Positions 8,046 to 17,079 are shown, numbered from the stretch's first letter. The stretch is 64,000 nucleotides of DNA from Lentzea waywayandensis (GCF_900115955.1 NZ_FOYL01000013.1:124001-188000); one strand, 5' to 3'. Numbers and translations are program-made. The notes: generated by a model not told the origin, from the letters alone.

Positions 8046-8480
8046 GTGAAACTCGTTCCCCCGTTCGACGCGGAGACCGCCCGCCTCAAGGTGCAGGCGG
8101 CGCAGGACGCCTGGAACACGAAGGACCCGCGGCGCGTCGCCGGCGCCTACACGCCGGATTCGGTGTGGCGCAACAGGTCCGAGTTCGTCCACGGCACCGA
8201 CGAGATCGTCGCGTTCCTGACGAAGAAGTGGGAGCGCGAGCACGAGTACGTGCTGCGCAAGTCGCTGTGGGCGTTCGGCGACAGCCGCATCGCCGTGCGC
8301 TTCCAGTACGAGTGGCACGACGACGAGGGCCAGTGGTGGCGCAGCTACGGCAACGAGAACTGGGAGTTCGCCGAGTCCGGCCTGATGAGCAGGCGCGAGG
8401 CGAGCATCAACGACGTGAAGATCGCCGAATCCGAACGCCGCGTCGACCCCGGCTCGACCTACGAGATCCCGGCGGAGTGA
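8046..8480 (+). CDS. Nuclear transport factor 2-like protein, DUF1348
   Basis: A 144-residue protein of the SnoaL/NTF2-like fold, DUF1348 subgroup. It covers the full domain: AAQDAWNTKDPRRVAGAYT, SVWRNRSEFVHG, FLTKKWEREHEY, AVRFQYEWHDDEGQWWRSYG and ENWEFAESGLM. The GTG at 8046 follows a good GGAAGGA ribosome site. These small cone-shaped proteins bind or convert small molecules; the exact role is unknown. The MOSC gene starts 6 bases after its stop, so the two are probably one operon. Confidence 0.92.
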   Translation: MKLVPPFDAETARLKVQAAQDAWNTKDPRRVAGAYTPDSVWRNRSEFVHGTDEIVAFLTKKWEREHEYVLRKSLWAFGDSRIAVRFQYEWHDDEGQWWRSYGNENWEFAESGLMSRREASINDVKIAESERRVDPGSTYEIPAE

Positions 8481-8485
8481 CGACC

Positions 8486-9166
8486 ATGCACGTCAAGGCG
8501 TTGTGGCGCTTCCCGGTGAAGTCACTGGGCGGCGAAGAGCTCCAGCAGGCCACGTTCACCCCGGACGGAGTGGAGGGCGACCGGCTGGTGCACGTGCAGG
8601 GCCCGCGCGGCGTCCTGACCGGCCGCACGCGGTACGGACTGCTCACCATCCCCGCCACCACCGGCCCGGACGGCCCGTTGGTCGACGGACATCCGTGGGA
8701 CAGCTGGCAGGCTCACGAGAAGGTGCTGCCGTACGGCGGCAGGCTGACCCGCTACACCGGACCGGAGCGCTTCGACGTGCTCAACGTCCTCGTCGCCACG
8801 GACGGCCAGGTCGAGGCCGCGGGCGTCGACGTGCGGCGGCTGCGGCCCAACATCCTCATCGGCGGCGTCGAGGCCGGCGAGGAGGACGGCTGGCCGGGCC
8901 ACGCGCTGGTGGTCGGCGACGTCGTGATCGGGATGTACCAGAAGCGCGCCCGGTGCGTGGTCACGACGATCGACCCCGACACCGGCGCGCAGGACCTCGA
9001 CGTGCACCGGCGCATCCGGCACGAGTTCGGGGGCGTGCTGTGCCTGGACAGCTGGGTGATCCAGCCGGGCGTGGTCGACGTCGGTGACCCGGTGGAGCTG
9101 GTGCCGACCGACGAGCTACCCGACCGCATCGGCGGGTGGATCGTCGGCCGGCCCTACGCGGTCTAG
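8486..9166 (+). CDS. MOSC domain protein
   Basis: A 226-residue protein with the beta-barrel N-terminal part (MHVKALWRFPVKSLGGEEL) and a MOSC domain. MOSC proteins handle molybdenum cofactor sulfur or reduce N-hydroxylated compounds. The conserved cysteine is in KRARCVVTTIDPDTG, the region that binds Moco or carries the sulfur. It is co-transcribed with the DUF1348 gene. The stop overlaps the stop of the convergent icmF gene: the four bases CTAG (9163-9166) serve both. Confidence 0.92.
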   Translation: MHVKALWRFPVKSLGGEELQQATFTPDGVEGDRLVHVQGPRGVLTGRTRYGLLTIPATTGPDGPLVDGHPWDSWQAHEKVLPYGGRLTRYTGPERFDVLNVLVATDGQVEAAGVDVRRLRPNILIGGVEAGEEDGWPGHALVVGDVVIGMYQKRARCVVTTIDPDTGAQDLDVHRRIRHEFGGVLCLDSWVIQPGVVDVGDPVELVPTDELPDRIGGWIVGRPYAV

Positions 9167-12100
9167 ATGTTGCGGCGGTACTGCCCGCCGACCTCGAAGA
9201 ACGCCTCGGTGATCTGGCCGAGCGTGCAGACGCGGGCGGCGTCCATCAGCACGGCGAACACGTTCTCGTTCGTCTGCGCCACCTCACGCAGGCGCGCCAA
9301 CGCCTTCTGGGCCTCGTCGCGGTGCGCCGCCTGGTACGCGCGGGTGCGGTCGACCTGTGACTCCTTCTCCTCCTCGGTGGCGCGCGCGAGCTCGATCTTC
9401 ACGACCTCGCGCGTGCCGTCCTCCGGCAGGAAGGTGTTGACGCCGATCAACGGCAGCGAGCCGTCGTGCTTGCGCTGTTCGTAGAGCATCGACTCGTCCT
9501 GGATGCGGCCGCGCTGGTAGCCGGTCTCCATCGCGCCGAGCACACCGCCGCGTTCGGAGATGCGGTCGAACTCCAGCAGCACGGCCTCCTCGACGAGGTC
9601 GGTCAGCTCGTCGATGACGAACGAGCCCTGCAGCGGGTTCTCGTTCGCCGAGAGGCCCCACTCCTTGTTGATGATCATCTGGATGGCCATCGCGCGCCGG
9701 ACGGACGACTCCGTGGGAGTGGTGATCGCCTCGTCGTAAGCGTTGGTGTGCAAGGAGTTGCAGTTGTCGTACAACGCGCAGAGAGCCTGCAACGTCGTGC
9801 GGATGTCGTTGAAGTCCATCTCCTGCGCGTGCAGCGAACGCCCGGACGTCTGCACGTGGTACTTGAACTTCTGCGAACGCTCCGCGGCGCCGTAGCGGTC
9901 GCGCATGGCCACGGCCCAGATCCGGCGTGCCACCCGGCCGATGACGCTGTACTCGGCGTCCATGCCGTTGGAGAAGAAGAACGAGAGGTTCGGCGCGAAG
10001 TCGTCGATGTTCATGCCGCGCGCCAGGTACGACTCGACGTAGGTGAAGCCGTTGGCGAGGGTGAAGGCGAGCTGGCTGATGGGGTTCGCCCCGGCCTCGG
10101 CGATGTGGTAGCCGGAGATCGACACCGAGTAGAAGTTGCGGACCTGCTGCTGGATGAACCACTCCTGGATGTCCGCCATCATGCGCAGCGAGAACTCCGT
10201 GGAGAAGATGCAGGTGTTCTGGCCCTGGTCCTCCTTGAGGATGTCGGCCTGAACGGTGCCGCGGACGTTGGCCAGCGCGAACGCCCTGATCCTGTCGTGT
10301 TCCTCGGCGGCAGGCTCGCGGCCCTCCTTCTCCGTGAAGACGCCGACCTGCTGGTCGATCACGGTGTTCAGGAAGTAGGCGAGGATCGTGGGCGCCGGGC
10401 CGTTGATCGTCATCGACACGGACGTCGTCGGCGCGACGAGGTCGAAGCCGTCGTACAGGGCCTTCATGTCGTCCAGCGACGCGATCGAGACGCCGGAGGT
10501 GCCGATCTTGCCGTAGACGTCCGGCGGGGTGTCGGGGTCGCGGCCGTAGAGCGTCACGGAGTCGAACGCCGTGGACAGGCGCGTGGCCGGGTTGCCCTTC
10601 GACAGGTACTTGAAGCGGCGGTTGGTGCGGAACGCGTCGCCCTCGCCCGCGAACATGCGGGCCGGGTCCTCGCCCTCGCGCTTGAACGGGAAAACGCCTG
10701 CCGTGTACGGGAAGAAGCCCGGCAGGTTCTCCTTGCGCAGGAACCGCAGCAGCGAGCCCTCGTCGTCGTAGCGCGGCAGGCTGACGCGGCGGACCTGGTT
10801 GCCGGACAACGTCTCCCGCGTCAGCCTGGTGTGGATCTCCTTGTCCCGCACCTTGAACACGAGCTCGTCGCCGGAGTACTGCTCCACCGTCGCCGGCCAC
10901 GCCTGGAGCAGGTCCGCGGTGTCCCGGTCGACCTTGCGCTCGGCGTCGCCGGCCAGCTCGGCGATGTCCGTGACGCCCTTGCCCGCGGCTTCCAAAGCCT
11001 TCTGCGCCGCGGAGAGCTGGATGTGGGTGCGCACCGCGCCGACCTGTTCGTCGGTCTTGCGGTGGTAGCCGCGCACGGTGTCCGCGATGTCGGACAGGTA
11101 GCGCGCACGAGAGGCGGGCACGACCGTGGACGCCGATGTCGACGTCTTGCCGTTGACCGTCGTGAGAGAGCCCTCTTCCACGGCAAGACCGTGTTCGACC
11201 AGTCCGTCACGCAGGAACTGGTAGAGCGCCGTCACGCCGTCATCGTTGAACGTCGCGGCGGACGTGCCGTAGACCGGCATCTCCTCCCACTTGACGCCGA
11301 ACGCCTCGCGGTTGCGCACCATCTGCCGTGCGACGTCACGGCGCGCGTCCTCGGCGCCGCGGCGTTCGAACTTGTTGATCGCCACGGCGTCCGCGTAGTC
11401 CAGCATGTCGATCTTCTCGAGCTGCGACGCGGCACCGAACTCCGGCGTCATCACGTACAGCGAGAAGTCAACGAACGGCACGATGGCCGCGTCACCCTGA
11501 CCGATACCGGGCGTCTCGACGATGACCAGGTCCGCACCGGACGCCTTGCACGCCACGATGGCCTGCTCCAGGCCGTCCGGGATCTCACTGCCCGCACGGC
11601 GCGTGGCCAGCGAACGGAAGAACACGCGGTCGCCGTCGAGGCAGTTCATCCGGATGCGGTCGCCGAGCAGTGCGCCACCACCACGGCGGCGCGTCGGGTC
11701 GACGGCGAGCACGGCGATGCGCAGCTTGTCCTGCTGGTCGAGCCGGAACCGGCGGACGAGCTCGTCGGTGAGCGACGACTTGCCGGAGCCACCGGTGCCG
11801 GTGATGCCGAGAACCGGCACCTTGCGGGTGGTCTCGATGCCTTCGGCCGTGCCGGCCTCGATGTGCGTGATCGCGCGCGCCAGGGCCTCGTCCGCCCCCG
11901 TCAGCAGCGCGTCGTGACTGAACGGCGCGGTGAGCGCGTGGTCGCACTCCTCGATCATCAGGTTGATCATCCGCGCGAGGCCGAGCGTCTGCCCGTCCTG
12001 CGGCGAGAAGATCCGCGCGACCCCGCGCGAGTGCAGCAGCTCGATCTCCTCGGGGACGATGACGCCGCCACCGCCGCCGTAGACCCGGATGTGCCCGGCG

Positions 12101-12369
12101 CCGCGTTCGCGCAGGAGTTCGACCAGGTAGGAGAAGTACTCGACGTGCCCGCCCTGGTACGCGCTGATGGCGATGCCCTGAGCGTCCTCCTGGATCGCCG
12201 CGTTGACGACCTCCACCACCGACCGGTTGTGCCCGAGGTGGATGACCTCCGCACCCTGCGACTGCAGGATCCTCCGCATGATGTTGATAGCCGCGTCGTG
12301 GCCGTCGAACAGGCTGGACGCGGTCACAAAGCGCACCGGGTTCACCGGCTTGTGCAGAGTGGTCGCCAT
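9163..12369 (-). CDS. icmF: Fused isobutyryl-CoA mutase with G-protein domain
   Basis: A 1068-residue protein, the normal IcmF size. In order: an N-terminal B12-binding domain with cobalt-ligand H24 in FDGHDAA; a MeaB-like GTPase chaperone domain with Walker A GTGGSGKSS (191-199) and G4 motif NKFE; and a C-terminal mutase barrel beginning near FPYTAGVFPFKREGEDP. The Phe residues in this stretch fit isobutyryl-CoA/n-butyryl-CoA rather than methylmalonyl-CoA mutases. It interconverts isobutyryl- and butyryl-CoA, linking valine breakdown with butyryl units for polyketides. The ATG at 12369 gives MATTLHKPVNPVRFVTASSL; longer frames lack homology. Confidence 0.96.
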   Translation of the reverse strand: MATTLHKPVNPVRFVTASSLFDGHDAAINIMRRILQSQGAEVIHLGHNRSVVEVVNAAIQEDAQGIAISAYQGGHVEYFSYLVELLRERGAGHIRVYGGGGGVIVPEEIELLHSRGVARIFSPQDGQTLGLARMINLMIEECDHALTAPFSHDALLTGADEALARAITHIEAGTAEGIETTRKVPVLGITGTGGSGKSSLTDELVRRFRLDQQDKLRIAVLAVDPTRRRGGGALLGDRIRMNCLDGDRVFFRSLATRRAGSEIPDGLEQAIVACKASGADLVIVETPGIGQGDAAIVPFVDFSLYVMTPEFGAASQLEKIDMLDYADAVAINKFERRGAEDARRDVARQMVRNREAFGVKWEEMPVYGTSAATFNDDGVTALYQFLRDGLVEHGLAVEEGSLTTVNGKTSTSASTVVPASRARYLSDIADTVRGYHRKTDEQVGAVRTHIQLSAAQKALEAAGKGVTDIAELAGDAERKVDRDTADLLQAWPATVEQYSGDELVFKVRDKEIHTRLTRETLSGNQVRRVSLPRYDDEGSLLRFLRKENLPGFFPYTAGVFPFKREGEDPARMFAGEGDAFRTNRRFKYLSKGNPATRLSTAFDSVTLYGRDPDTPPDVYGKIGTSGVSIASLDDMKALYDGFDLVAPTTSVSMTINGPAPTILAYFLNTVIDQQVGVFTEKEGREPAAEEHDRIRAFALANVRGTVQADILKEDQGQNTCIFSTEFSLRMMADIQEWFIQQQVRNFYSVSISGYHIAEAGANPISQLAFTLANGFTYVESYLARGMNIDDFAPNLSFFFSNGMDAEYSVIGRVARRIWAVAMRDRYGAAERSQKFKYHVQTSGRSLHAQEMDFNDIRTTLQALCALYDNCNSLHTNAYDEAITTPTESSVRRAMAIQMIINKEWGLSANENPLQGSFVIDELTDLVEEAVLLEFDRISERGGVLGAMETGYQRGRIQDESMLYEQRKHDGSLPLIGVNTFLPEDGTREVVKIELARATEEEKESQVDRTRAYQAAHRDEAQKALARLREVAQTNENVFAVLMDAARVCTLGQITEAFFEVGGQYRRNI

Positions 12370-12372
12370 GAG

Positions 12373-12394
12373 AATAGTTTGACTTCCTACTATT
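12373..12394. promoter_or_regulatory. Inverted repeat just upstream of icmF
   Basis: AATAGT (12373-12378) and ACTATT (12389-12394) are exact inverted arms with a ten-base spacer, three bases before the icmF start codon. This AT-rich patch stands out from the GC-rich surroundings and could be the icmF promoter/operator. No regulator gene is adjacent. Confidence 0.4.
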
Positions 12395-12506
12395 GGACGT
12401 GCAACTGAGCGTGGTCCAGGTCTCTGTATCGAGCAGGAAACGACATGATCGCGGCATCTGCCACAGGTTCGCTCGCGGAGCACTTCGCCCAGGTAGCGTG
12501 CGCGGC

Positions 12507-12848
12507 ATGGCCGACGTGGACGACTACTTCGCCTCGCTCGACGCCCCGGCGCGGGCCGCGTTCGAACGGGTCAGGGCGCTCGCGGAGGAGTTGGCACCGG
12601 ACGCGGAGCAGGGCCTGAGCTACGGCCTGGCCGCGCTTCGGCACAAGGGCAAGCCGCTGCTCGGGTTCAAGGCGGCGAAGGACCACCTGGCAGTGTTCCC
12701 GTTCAGCCCGGCCGCGGTGGACGTGGTGCGCGAGCGGCTGACCGGCTACTCGCTGTCCAAGGGCACGATCCGGTTCACGACGGACATGCCGCTGCCCGAC
12801 GACGTGGTGCGCGACCTGATCCGCCAACGCCTCGGCGAGATCGGCTAA
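12507..12848 (+). CDS. DUF1801 / YdhG-like small protein
   Basis: A 113-residue protein matching the DUF1801 fold throughout: VDDYFASLDAPARAAFERVRALAEELAPDAEQGLSYG, GKPLLGFKAAKDHLAVFPFSP and the final GTIRFTTDMPLPDDVVRDLI. Members such as Bacillus YdhG are small, widespread and uncharacterised, perhaps iron- or ligand-binding. The ATG at 12507 is preferred to upstream starts because the family begins about here. It is divergent from icmF. The 88 bases to the next gene hold nothing convincing. Confidence 0.88.
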   Translation: MADVDDYFASLDAPARAAFERVRALAEELAPDAEQGLSYGLAALRHKGKPLLGFKAAKDHLAVFPFSPAAVDVVRERLTGYSLSKGTIRFTTDMPLPDDVVRDLIRQRLGEIG

Positions 12849-12936
12849 TGCGGCTGCGAACGAGGCGGCCGGCAGCGGAAGAACGCTTGATGATGTTGTA
12901 CCGGCGGTACTTGCGGACGCCGGTGGCCGCAGCCGG

Positions 12937-14193
12937 CTAGCGAGCCGTCGCGCCCCATTCGTGGGCCAGCGCGGCCGCTTCACCACGCGAGCCGACGCCC
13001 AGCTTCTCCAGGATCTTCGCCACGTGGAACTTCACCGTGGACTCGCTGATGTGCAGGTCACCGGCGATGTCACGGTTGCGGCGGCCGCGGGCGAGCTGAC
13101 CCAGCACCTCCAGCTCGCGCGCGCCCAGCACGGTCAGCGGGTCCTCGCGCGGGTTCTCCGGCGGGCCGAGCGGGACCTCGATCGTCACCGTCGTCCCCCA
13201 CTCCGGCACCGCGTCGACCTCGACCTTGCCGCCGAGCGGCCCGAGGCGTTCGGCGACGCGGCGCGCGTCGAGGCTGCCGCAGGACAGGGTGCCCGGACCG
13301 TCGTCGCGCACGGTCGCGCGCAGGACCGTTCCGACGATCTTCCAGCCGATGTGGACGCGGTGCACGCCCCGCTGGTCGTCCAGCATCGCGTGCACGGAGG
13401 ACCGGACGACCGCGCCGGCCGTGGAGGCGATGTCGGTCGGCAGCACTCGGTCCGCGCCCTCCTCAGCACCGGGTGTGCCCAGGTCCAGCCGCACGTCGCG
13501 GCCGCGCAGGACCCGGCGCAACGACTCGGCGAGCCGTTCCAAGGCGTCGCCCGCGCGTTCCTCGGTCTGGGCCCGGTCGAGGTCGGCGCGCGCACGCAAC
13601 TCGATCAGCGAGGTGACCGCGAGGTCGACGGCGCGCGCACGGGCGGGCGCGTCGTCCACGTCGCGGTCGCGCAGCACACCGAGCAGCGCGGTCAGTGAGG
13701 CTCCGTAGGCGTCGCCGAGGTCGGAGATGGCCACGGCACGCGCTGCCGCGGCCGCCCGTGACACGGCGAGGGTCGCGGGCACGGCCTCGTTGCGCAGGGC
13801 CTCCATGTGGGCGGTGACGACGTCCCACAGCGCGTTGGCGGACGCCAGGTCCGTTTCGGGTACCGGGGTGTCTTCGGAACGCAGGAGCACCAGCAACGCG
13901 CTCGGCACGGAGAAGGCGCTCACCAGCACCACGACCGGGACCTCGGCGCCGGCCAGGACCGCCCGGCCCTGCCAGGCTCCGCTCTCCCCCACCAGCGACC
14001 TCAGCGCGGCGAGGTCGGCGATCGTGACGGACGGCCCCGGTGACTCGCCGCGGAACTTGAACGGCGCGAACGAGCAGTTGGACAACTCGGAGATCGCCCG
14101 GTGGGGAATGGCGTCGGCGAACGCCGCGGACAGCTGCGACAACGTCTCGCTCAACGGCGCCTGGATCACCTCGGCGGCCTTCGACAGGTCCAT
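12937..14193 (-). CDS. LuxR-type regulator with an internal histidine-kinase-like ATPase region
   Basis: A 418-residue protein. Residues 1-140 form a GAF-like or unknown sensor part. Residues about 215-345 resemble HisKA_3/HATPase kinases, with VRDDGPGTLS (G1-box-like) and VPEWGTTVTIEVPLG (G2-like). Residues about 355-418 are a LuxR helix-turn-helix (LTVLGARELEVLGQLARGRRNRDIAGDLHIS...STVKFHVAKILEKLGV). No clear phosphorylatable His-Asp pair is seen in the dimerisation region, so this may be an ATP-binding one-component regulator. Targets are unknown; it is divergent from the quinone oxidoreductase gene. Confidence 0.82.
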   Translation of the reverse strand: MDLSKAAEVIQAPLSETLSQLSAAFADAIPHRAISELSNCSFAPFKFRGESPGPSVTIADLAALRSLVGESGAWQGRAVLAGAEVPVVVLVSAFSVPSALLVLLRSEDTPVPETDLASANALWDVVTAHMEALRNEAVPATLAVSRAAAAARAVAISDLGDAYGASLTALLGVLRDRDVDDAPARARAVDLAVTSLIELRARADLDRAQTEERAGDALERLAESLRRVLRGRDVRLDLGTPGAEEGADRVLPTDIASTAGAVVRSSVHAMLDDQRGVHRVHIGWKIVGTVLRATVRDDGPGTLSCGSLDARRVAERLGPLGGKVEVDAVPEWGTTVTIEVPLGPPENPREDPLTVLGARELEVLGQLARGRRNRDIAGDLHISESTVKFHVAKILEKLGVGSRGEAAALAHEWGATAR

Positions 14194-14292
14194 GACTTCC
14201 AGGATAGTCCGCCCGAACGGGTGACCGGCTGGCCTTTCGACTAGGTGGGACTAGCCGAAGTACTGGGGCAGGTAGTTCCCCACAGCGCTAGT

Positions 14293-14306
14293 GTTGACGT
14301 GTCAAC
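14293..14306. promoter_or_regulatory. Palindromic operator before the quinone oxidoreductase gene
   Basis: GTTGAC and GTCAAC are perfect inverted arms with GT between them, ending 26 bases before the ATG at 14333. Size and symmetry fit a MarR/HxlR/TetR-type operator. The yceI promoter at 538-549 carries a single similar half (GTTGACACATCA), so a shared regulator is possible but weakly supported. Confidence 0.55.
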
Positions 14307-14332
14307 CAAACGACGAAGTCCTGGAGTCAGAC

Positions 14333-15238
14333 ATGAAGGCGATCACCTACACCACGTTCGGCGGCCCGGAAGTGCTGAACCTGACCGACGTCGAGGAGCC
14401 GCACGCCGGACCGGGTCAGGTGCGGCTGAAGGTAGTCGCCGCGGCCGTCAACCCGCTCGACTTCAAGATCCGCAACGGCTGGATGCCCCCGGAGATGACG
14501 CCTCCCTTCCCCGTCACTCCCGGCCTGGAGGCCGCCGGCGTCGTGGACGAGATCGGCGAGGGCGTCACCGGTGTCTCCGTGGGCGACGAGGTGCTGGGCT
14601 GGACGACCGGCGCCTACGCCGAGTACGCCCTGGCCAGTGAGTTCGCCCCCAAGCCCGCCAACCTCGACTGGGACACCGCGGCCGCGTTGCCCGTGGCCGT
14701 CGAGACCTCGGTCCGCGTGCTCGACATCCTGAAGGTCGAGGCGGGCGACACCGTGCTCCTGCACGGCGCCGCCGGAGTCGTCGGCGCGGTCGCGGTCCAG
14801 CTCGCGGTGGCTCGCGGCGCCACGGTCATCGGCACCGCGTCCCCGCGCAACCACGACTACCTGCGTTCCCTCGGCGCCATCCCGGTCGCCTACGGGGACG
14901 GGCTCGGCGACCGCGTCCGCGCCGCCGCACCGAACGGCGTCGACGCCGTGTTCGACGCCGCCGGAGCGGGCGACCTGCCGGTGTCGATCGAGCTGCGCGG
15001 CGGCACCGACCGGATCGTCACCATCGCCGATCCCGCGGCCGCCGGGCTGGGCGTCACGTTCTCCGGTGGCGGTGGCCCGTTCGGCGCCCGGCTCGCCGAG
15101 TACGCCCGGCTCGCCGCCGACGGCAAGCTCGCCGTGCGGATCGCCCAGAGCCTGCCGCTGGCGGACGCGGGCAAGGCGCAGGAACTGAGCGCGACCGGTC
15201 ACGCGGAGGGCAAGGTCGTGCTGCGGCCGTCATCGTGA
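14333..15238 (+). CDS. NADP-dependent zinc-free quinone oxidoreductase (MDR family)
   Basis: A 301-residue medium-chain reductase. The GroES-like N-terminal half (MKAITYTTFGGPEVLNL, AVNPLDFKIRNG, PGLEAAGVVDEIGEGV) is followed by a Rossmann domain (VLLHGAAGVVGAVAVQLAVARGA). The zinc-binding cysteines of alcohol dehydrogenases are absent, as expected for quinone oxidoreductases. It reduces quinones or enones with NADPH. The ATG at 14333 has a CTGGAG site seven bases upstream. A palindromic operator precedes it, suggesting inducible expression. Confidence 0.92.
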   Translation: MKAITYTTFGGPEVLNLTDVEEPHAGPGQVRLKVVAAAVNPLDFKIRNGWMPPEMTPPFPVTPGLEAAGVVDEIGEGVTGVSVGDEVLGWTTGAYAEYALASEFAPKPANLDWDTAAALPVAVETSVRVLDILKVEAGDTVLLHGAAGVVGAVAVQLAVARGATVIGTASPRNHDYLRSLGAIPVAYGDGLGDRVRAAAPNGVDAVFDAAGAGDLPVSIELRGGTDRIVTIADPAAAGLGVTFSGGGGPFGARLAEYARLAADGKLAVRIAQSLPLADAGKAQELSATGHAEGKVVLRPSS

Positions 15239-15253
15239 GGCAATAATTGACTC

Positions 15254-16102
15254 ATGACTCAACGTGTCGCGGTGACCGGAGGCAGCGGCAAGCTCGGGCG
15301 CGCCGTCGTGGCCGACCTGCTGGACCACGGCTGGGAGGTCCACAACCTCGACCAGGCCGCTCCCCCGGTTCCCCAAGGAGAGTTCACCCGCGTCGACCTG
15401 ACCGACTACGGCCAGGTCGTCGAGGCGATCAGCGGGATCGACGACAGGTACGCCGGGCTGGACGCCGTGGTGCACCTGGCGGCGATTCCCGGTCCGGGCG
15501 TGGCACCCAACGCGCGCACGTTCCACAACAACGTGACGAGCACGTACAACGTGTTCGCCGCCGCACGGCTGGCGGGCGTGCGCAACGTCGTGTGGGCGTC
15601 CAGCGAGACGGTGCTCGGGCTGCCGTTCGACACTCCCCCGCCGTACATCCCGGTCGACGAGGAGTACCCGGGACGCCCGGAGACGTCGTACTCGCTGGGC
15701 AAGCTGGTGGACGAGACGCTCGCCCAGCAGTTCTGCCGCTGGGAGCCGTCGATGAAGATCATCGGCTTGCGGTTCTCGAACGTCATGGAGCCGCACGACT
15801 ACGAACGCTTCCCGTTCGACGCCGACCCGTTCGCGCGCAAGTGGAACCTCTGGTCCTACATCGACGCACGCGACGGTGCGCAGGCCGTGCGCAAAGCATT
15901 GGCCCACGACGCCACGGGGTTCGACGTGTTCATCATCGCGAACGCCGACACGTGCATGACGACGCCGAACGAGGAGTTGGTCGCGCAGGTCTATCCCGGC
16001 GTGCCGATCAAGCGAGAGTTTGCTCCGCACGAGACTCTGCTGTCGATTGAGAAGGCACGACGGGTGCTGGGGTTCGAGCCGGTGCACACCTGGCGGTCGT
16101 GA
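15254..16102 (+). CDS. NAD-dependent epimerase/dehydratase family protein
   Basis: A 282-residue extended short-chain dehydrogenase. Evidence is the N-terminal NAD motif VAVTGGSGKLGRAV (GxxGxxG) and the catalytic YSLGK (YxxxK) in ETSYSLGKLVDE, with SSET supplying the serine. The sugar or other substrate cannot be read from sequence. It starts 15 bases after the oxidoreductase stop and is probably co-transcribed. Its last 95 bases overlap the convergent prenyl-synthase-like frame. Confidence 0.9.
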   Translation: MTQRVAVTGGSGKLGRAVVADLLDHGWEVHNLDQAAPPVPQGEFTRVDLTDYGQVVEAISGIDDRYAGLDAVVHLAAIPGPGVAPNARTFHNNVTSTYNVFAAARLAGVRNVVWASSETVLGLPFDTPPPYIPVDEEYPGRPETSYSLGKLVDETLAQQFCRWEPSMKIIGLRFSNVMEPHDYERFPFDADPFARKWNLWSYIDARDGAQAVRKALAHDATGFDVFIIANADTCMTTPNEELVAQVYPGVPIKREFAPHETLLSIEKARRVLGFEPVHTWRS

Positions 16103-16901
16103 CCGCCCTGGCGAGCCCGGACAGCTCGTCCGCCGCCCGCGCCCTCGGCGAGCACTGCCTCAGGTGGTGCAGGGCGCGGGCGAGCAGCAGTTCGGCCTGC
16201 TGTTCGCACCACTTCCGCCCGCCGTCCACAGTGATGCCGGCGCACTTCGCCGCCACCACCGGGAGCGTGCGCCGGTCGGAGTCCGGGGCCAGCACGTCGT
16301 CCACGTGCCTGCGCGCCAGGCCGAAGTCGTCGCCGAACTCCCTGAGGTGGCCGGCCTGGCTCGCGCTCGCACCGGCGGCCAGCGCGCCGAGCTCGCAGGC
16401 CGCCGCGGTGAGCGAGCTGTTCTTGGCCGCCGCCACCCCCAGGTACTCGGCCATGTCCACGTCGTCGCGTTCGTCCATCTCGATCTCCTGGACATAACCG
16501 TCCACAACGGACATCAGCGCGACGTTGAGGATCATCACCCAGGGCTTGGTGAGCCGCGCGAAGGCCAGCGAGAGAAGGGCATCGGCCGCCGAGACGGTCC
16601 TGTCCGCACCGAACACCTCCCGCGCACCCGTGCGAGCCATGAGGTCCGCGTGCAGTTGTTCGTGCAGGTGCGCGAACTCCAGCGCGAGGGCGACCACGGC
16701 CACGTCGGCGTCACCGAACGCCTCGGCGGAAAGCAGCACGAGCGCGGCCGTCGAGAAGTCCTGTCGAGCGAGACCGAACTCGACCACCTCGCGCGTTTCG
16801 TCCGGAAGCTCCGCCAGCGCGGCCCGCAGCAACGGCTCGACCGTGGCGCGGCTGCGCTCCAGCACGTCCTGCGGCGGCGCGACCACGTCGATGCTCGTCA
16901 T
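16008..16901 (-). CDS. Polyprenyl-synthetase-like protein with a degenerate first Asp motif
   Basis: About 297 residues, helical throughout. ALEFAHLHEQLHADLMA aligns with the region that normally carries DDxxD in trans-prenyl synthases, but here it reads HADLMA, so the first metal site is missing. The later part (ASASQAGHLREFGDDFGLA, RRHVDDVLAPDSDRRTLPVVAA) retains a DD resembling the second Asp-rich motif but has Arg in place of the usual Gln. Catalysis of chain elongation is therefore doubtful. ATG 16901 was chosen over an upstream ATG at 16916. The tail may be shorter than annotated because it overlaps the epimerase gene. Confidence 0.65.
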   Translation of the reverse strand: MTSIDVVAPPQDVLERSRATVEPLLRAALAELPDETREVVEFGLARQDFSTAALVLLSAEAFGDADVAVVALALEFAHLHEQLHADLMARTGAREVFGADRTVSAADALLSLAFARLTKPWVMILNVALMSVVDGYVQEIEMDERDDVDMAEYLGVAAAKNSSLTAAACELGALAAGASASQAGHLREFGDDFGLARRHVDDVLAPDSDRRTLPVVAAKCAGITVDGGRKWCEQQAELLLARALHHLRQCSPRARAADELSGLARAVTTARCAPARTPAPVVPSQSTAESRAEQTLA

Positions 16902-16994
16902 GCGCGTTCCTCTCAAACCCCGGGAAAACGACGCTAAACCCGCTGATCAGACAATCAGGCCCAATAACCACTGACGTGTTAAACAGAGGCACGA

Positions 16995-17008
16995 TCCGGC
17001 GAGCCGGA
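16995..17008. promoter_or_regulatory. Inverted repeat in the promoter of the aldo-keto reductase gene
   Basis: TCCGGC and GCCGGA are exact arms around GA, within the 178-base divergent region between the prenyl-synthase-like and aldo-keto reductase genes. It is a possible operator. The rest of this interval is AT-richer and probably holds both promoters. Confidence 0.35.
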
Positions 17009-17079
17009 CTACGTTGATGTTGAACGGGTTGTCGTCACCATCACCCGACCGTGATCGTCGTTTTCCTGAGGGGCTGACC

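Noticed and set aside
12849..12936. Short stretch resembling the icmF 3' end (GATGTTG, CGGCGGTACT)
   Set aside because: The similarity covers under 25 bases with gaps and gives no convincing coding remnant.
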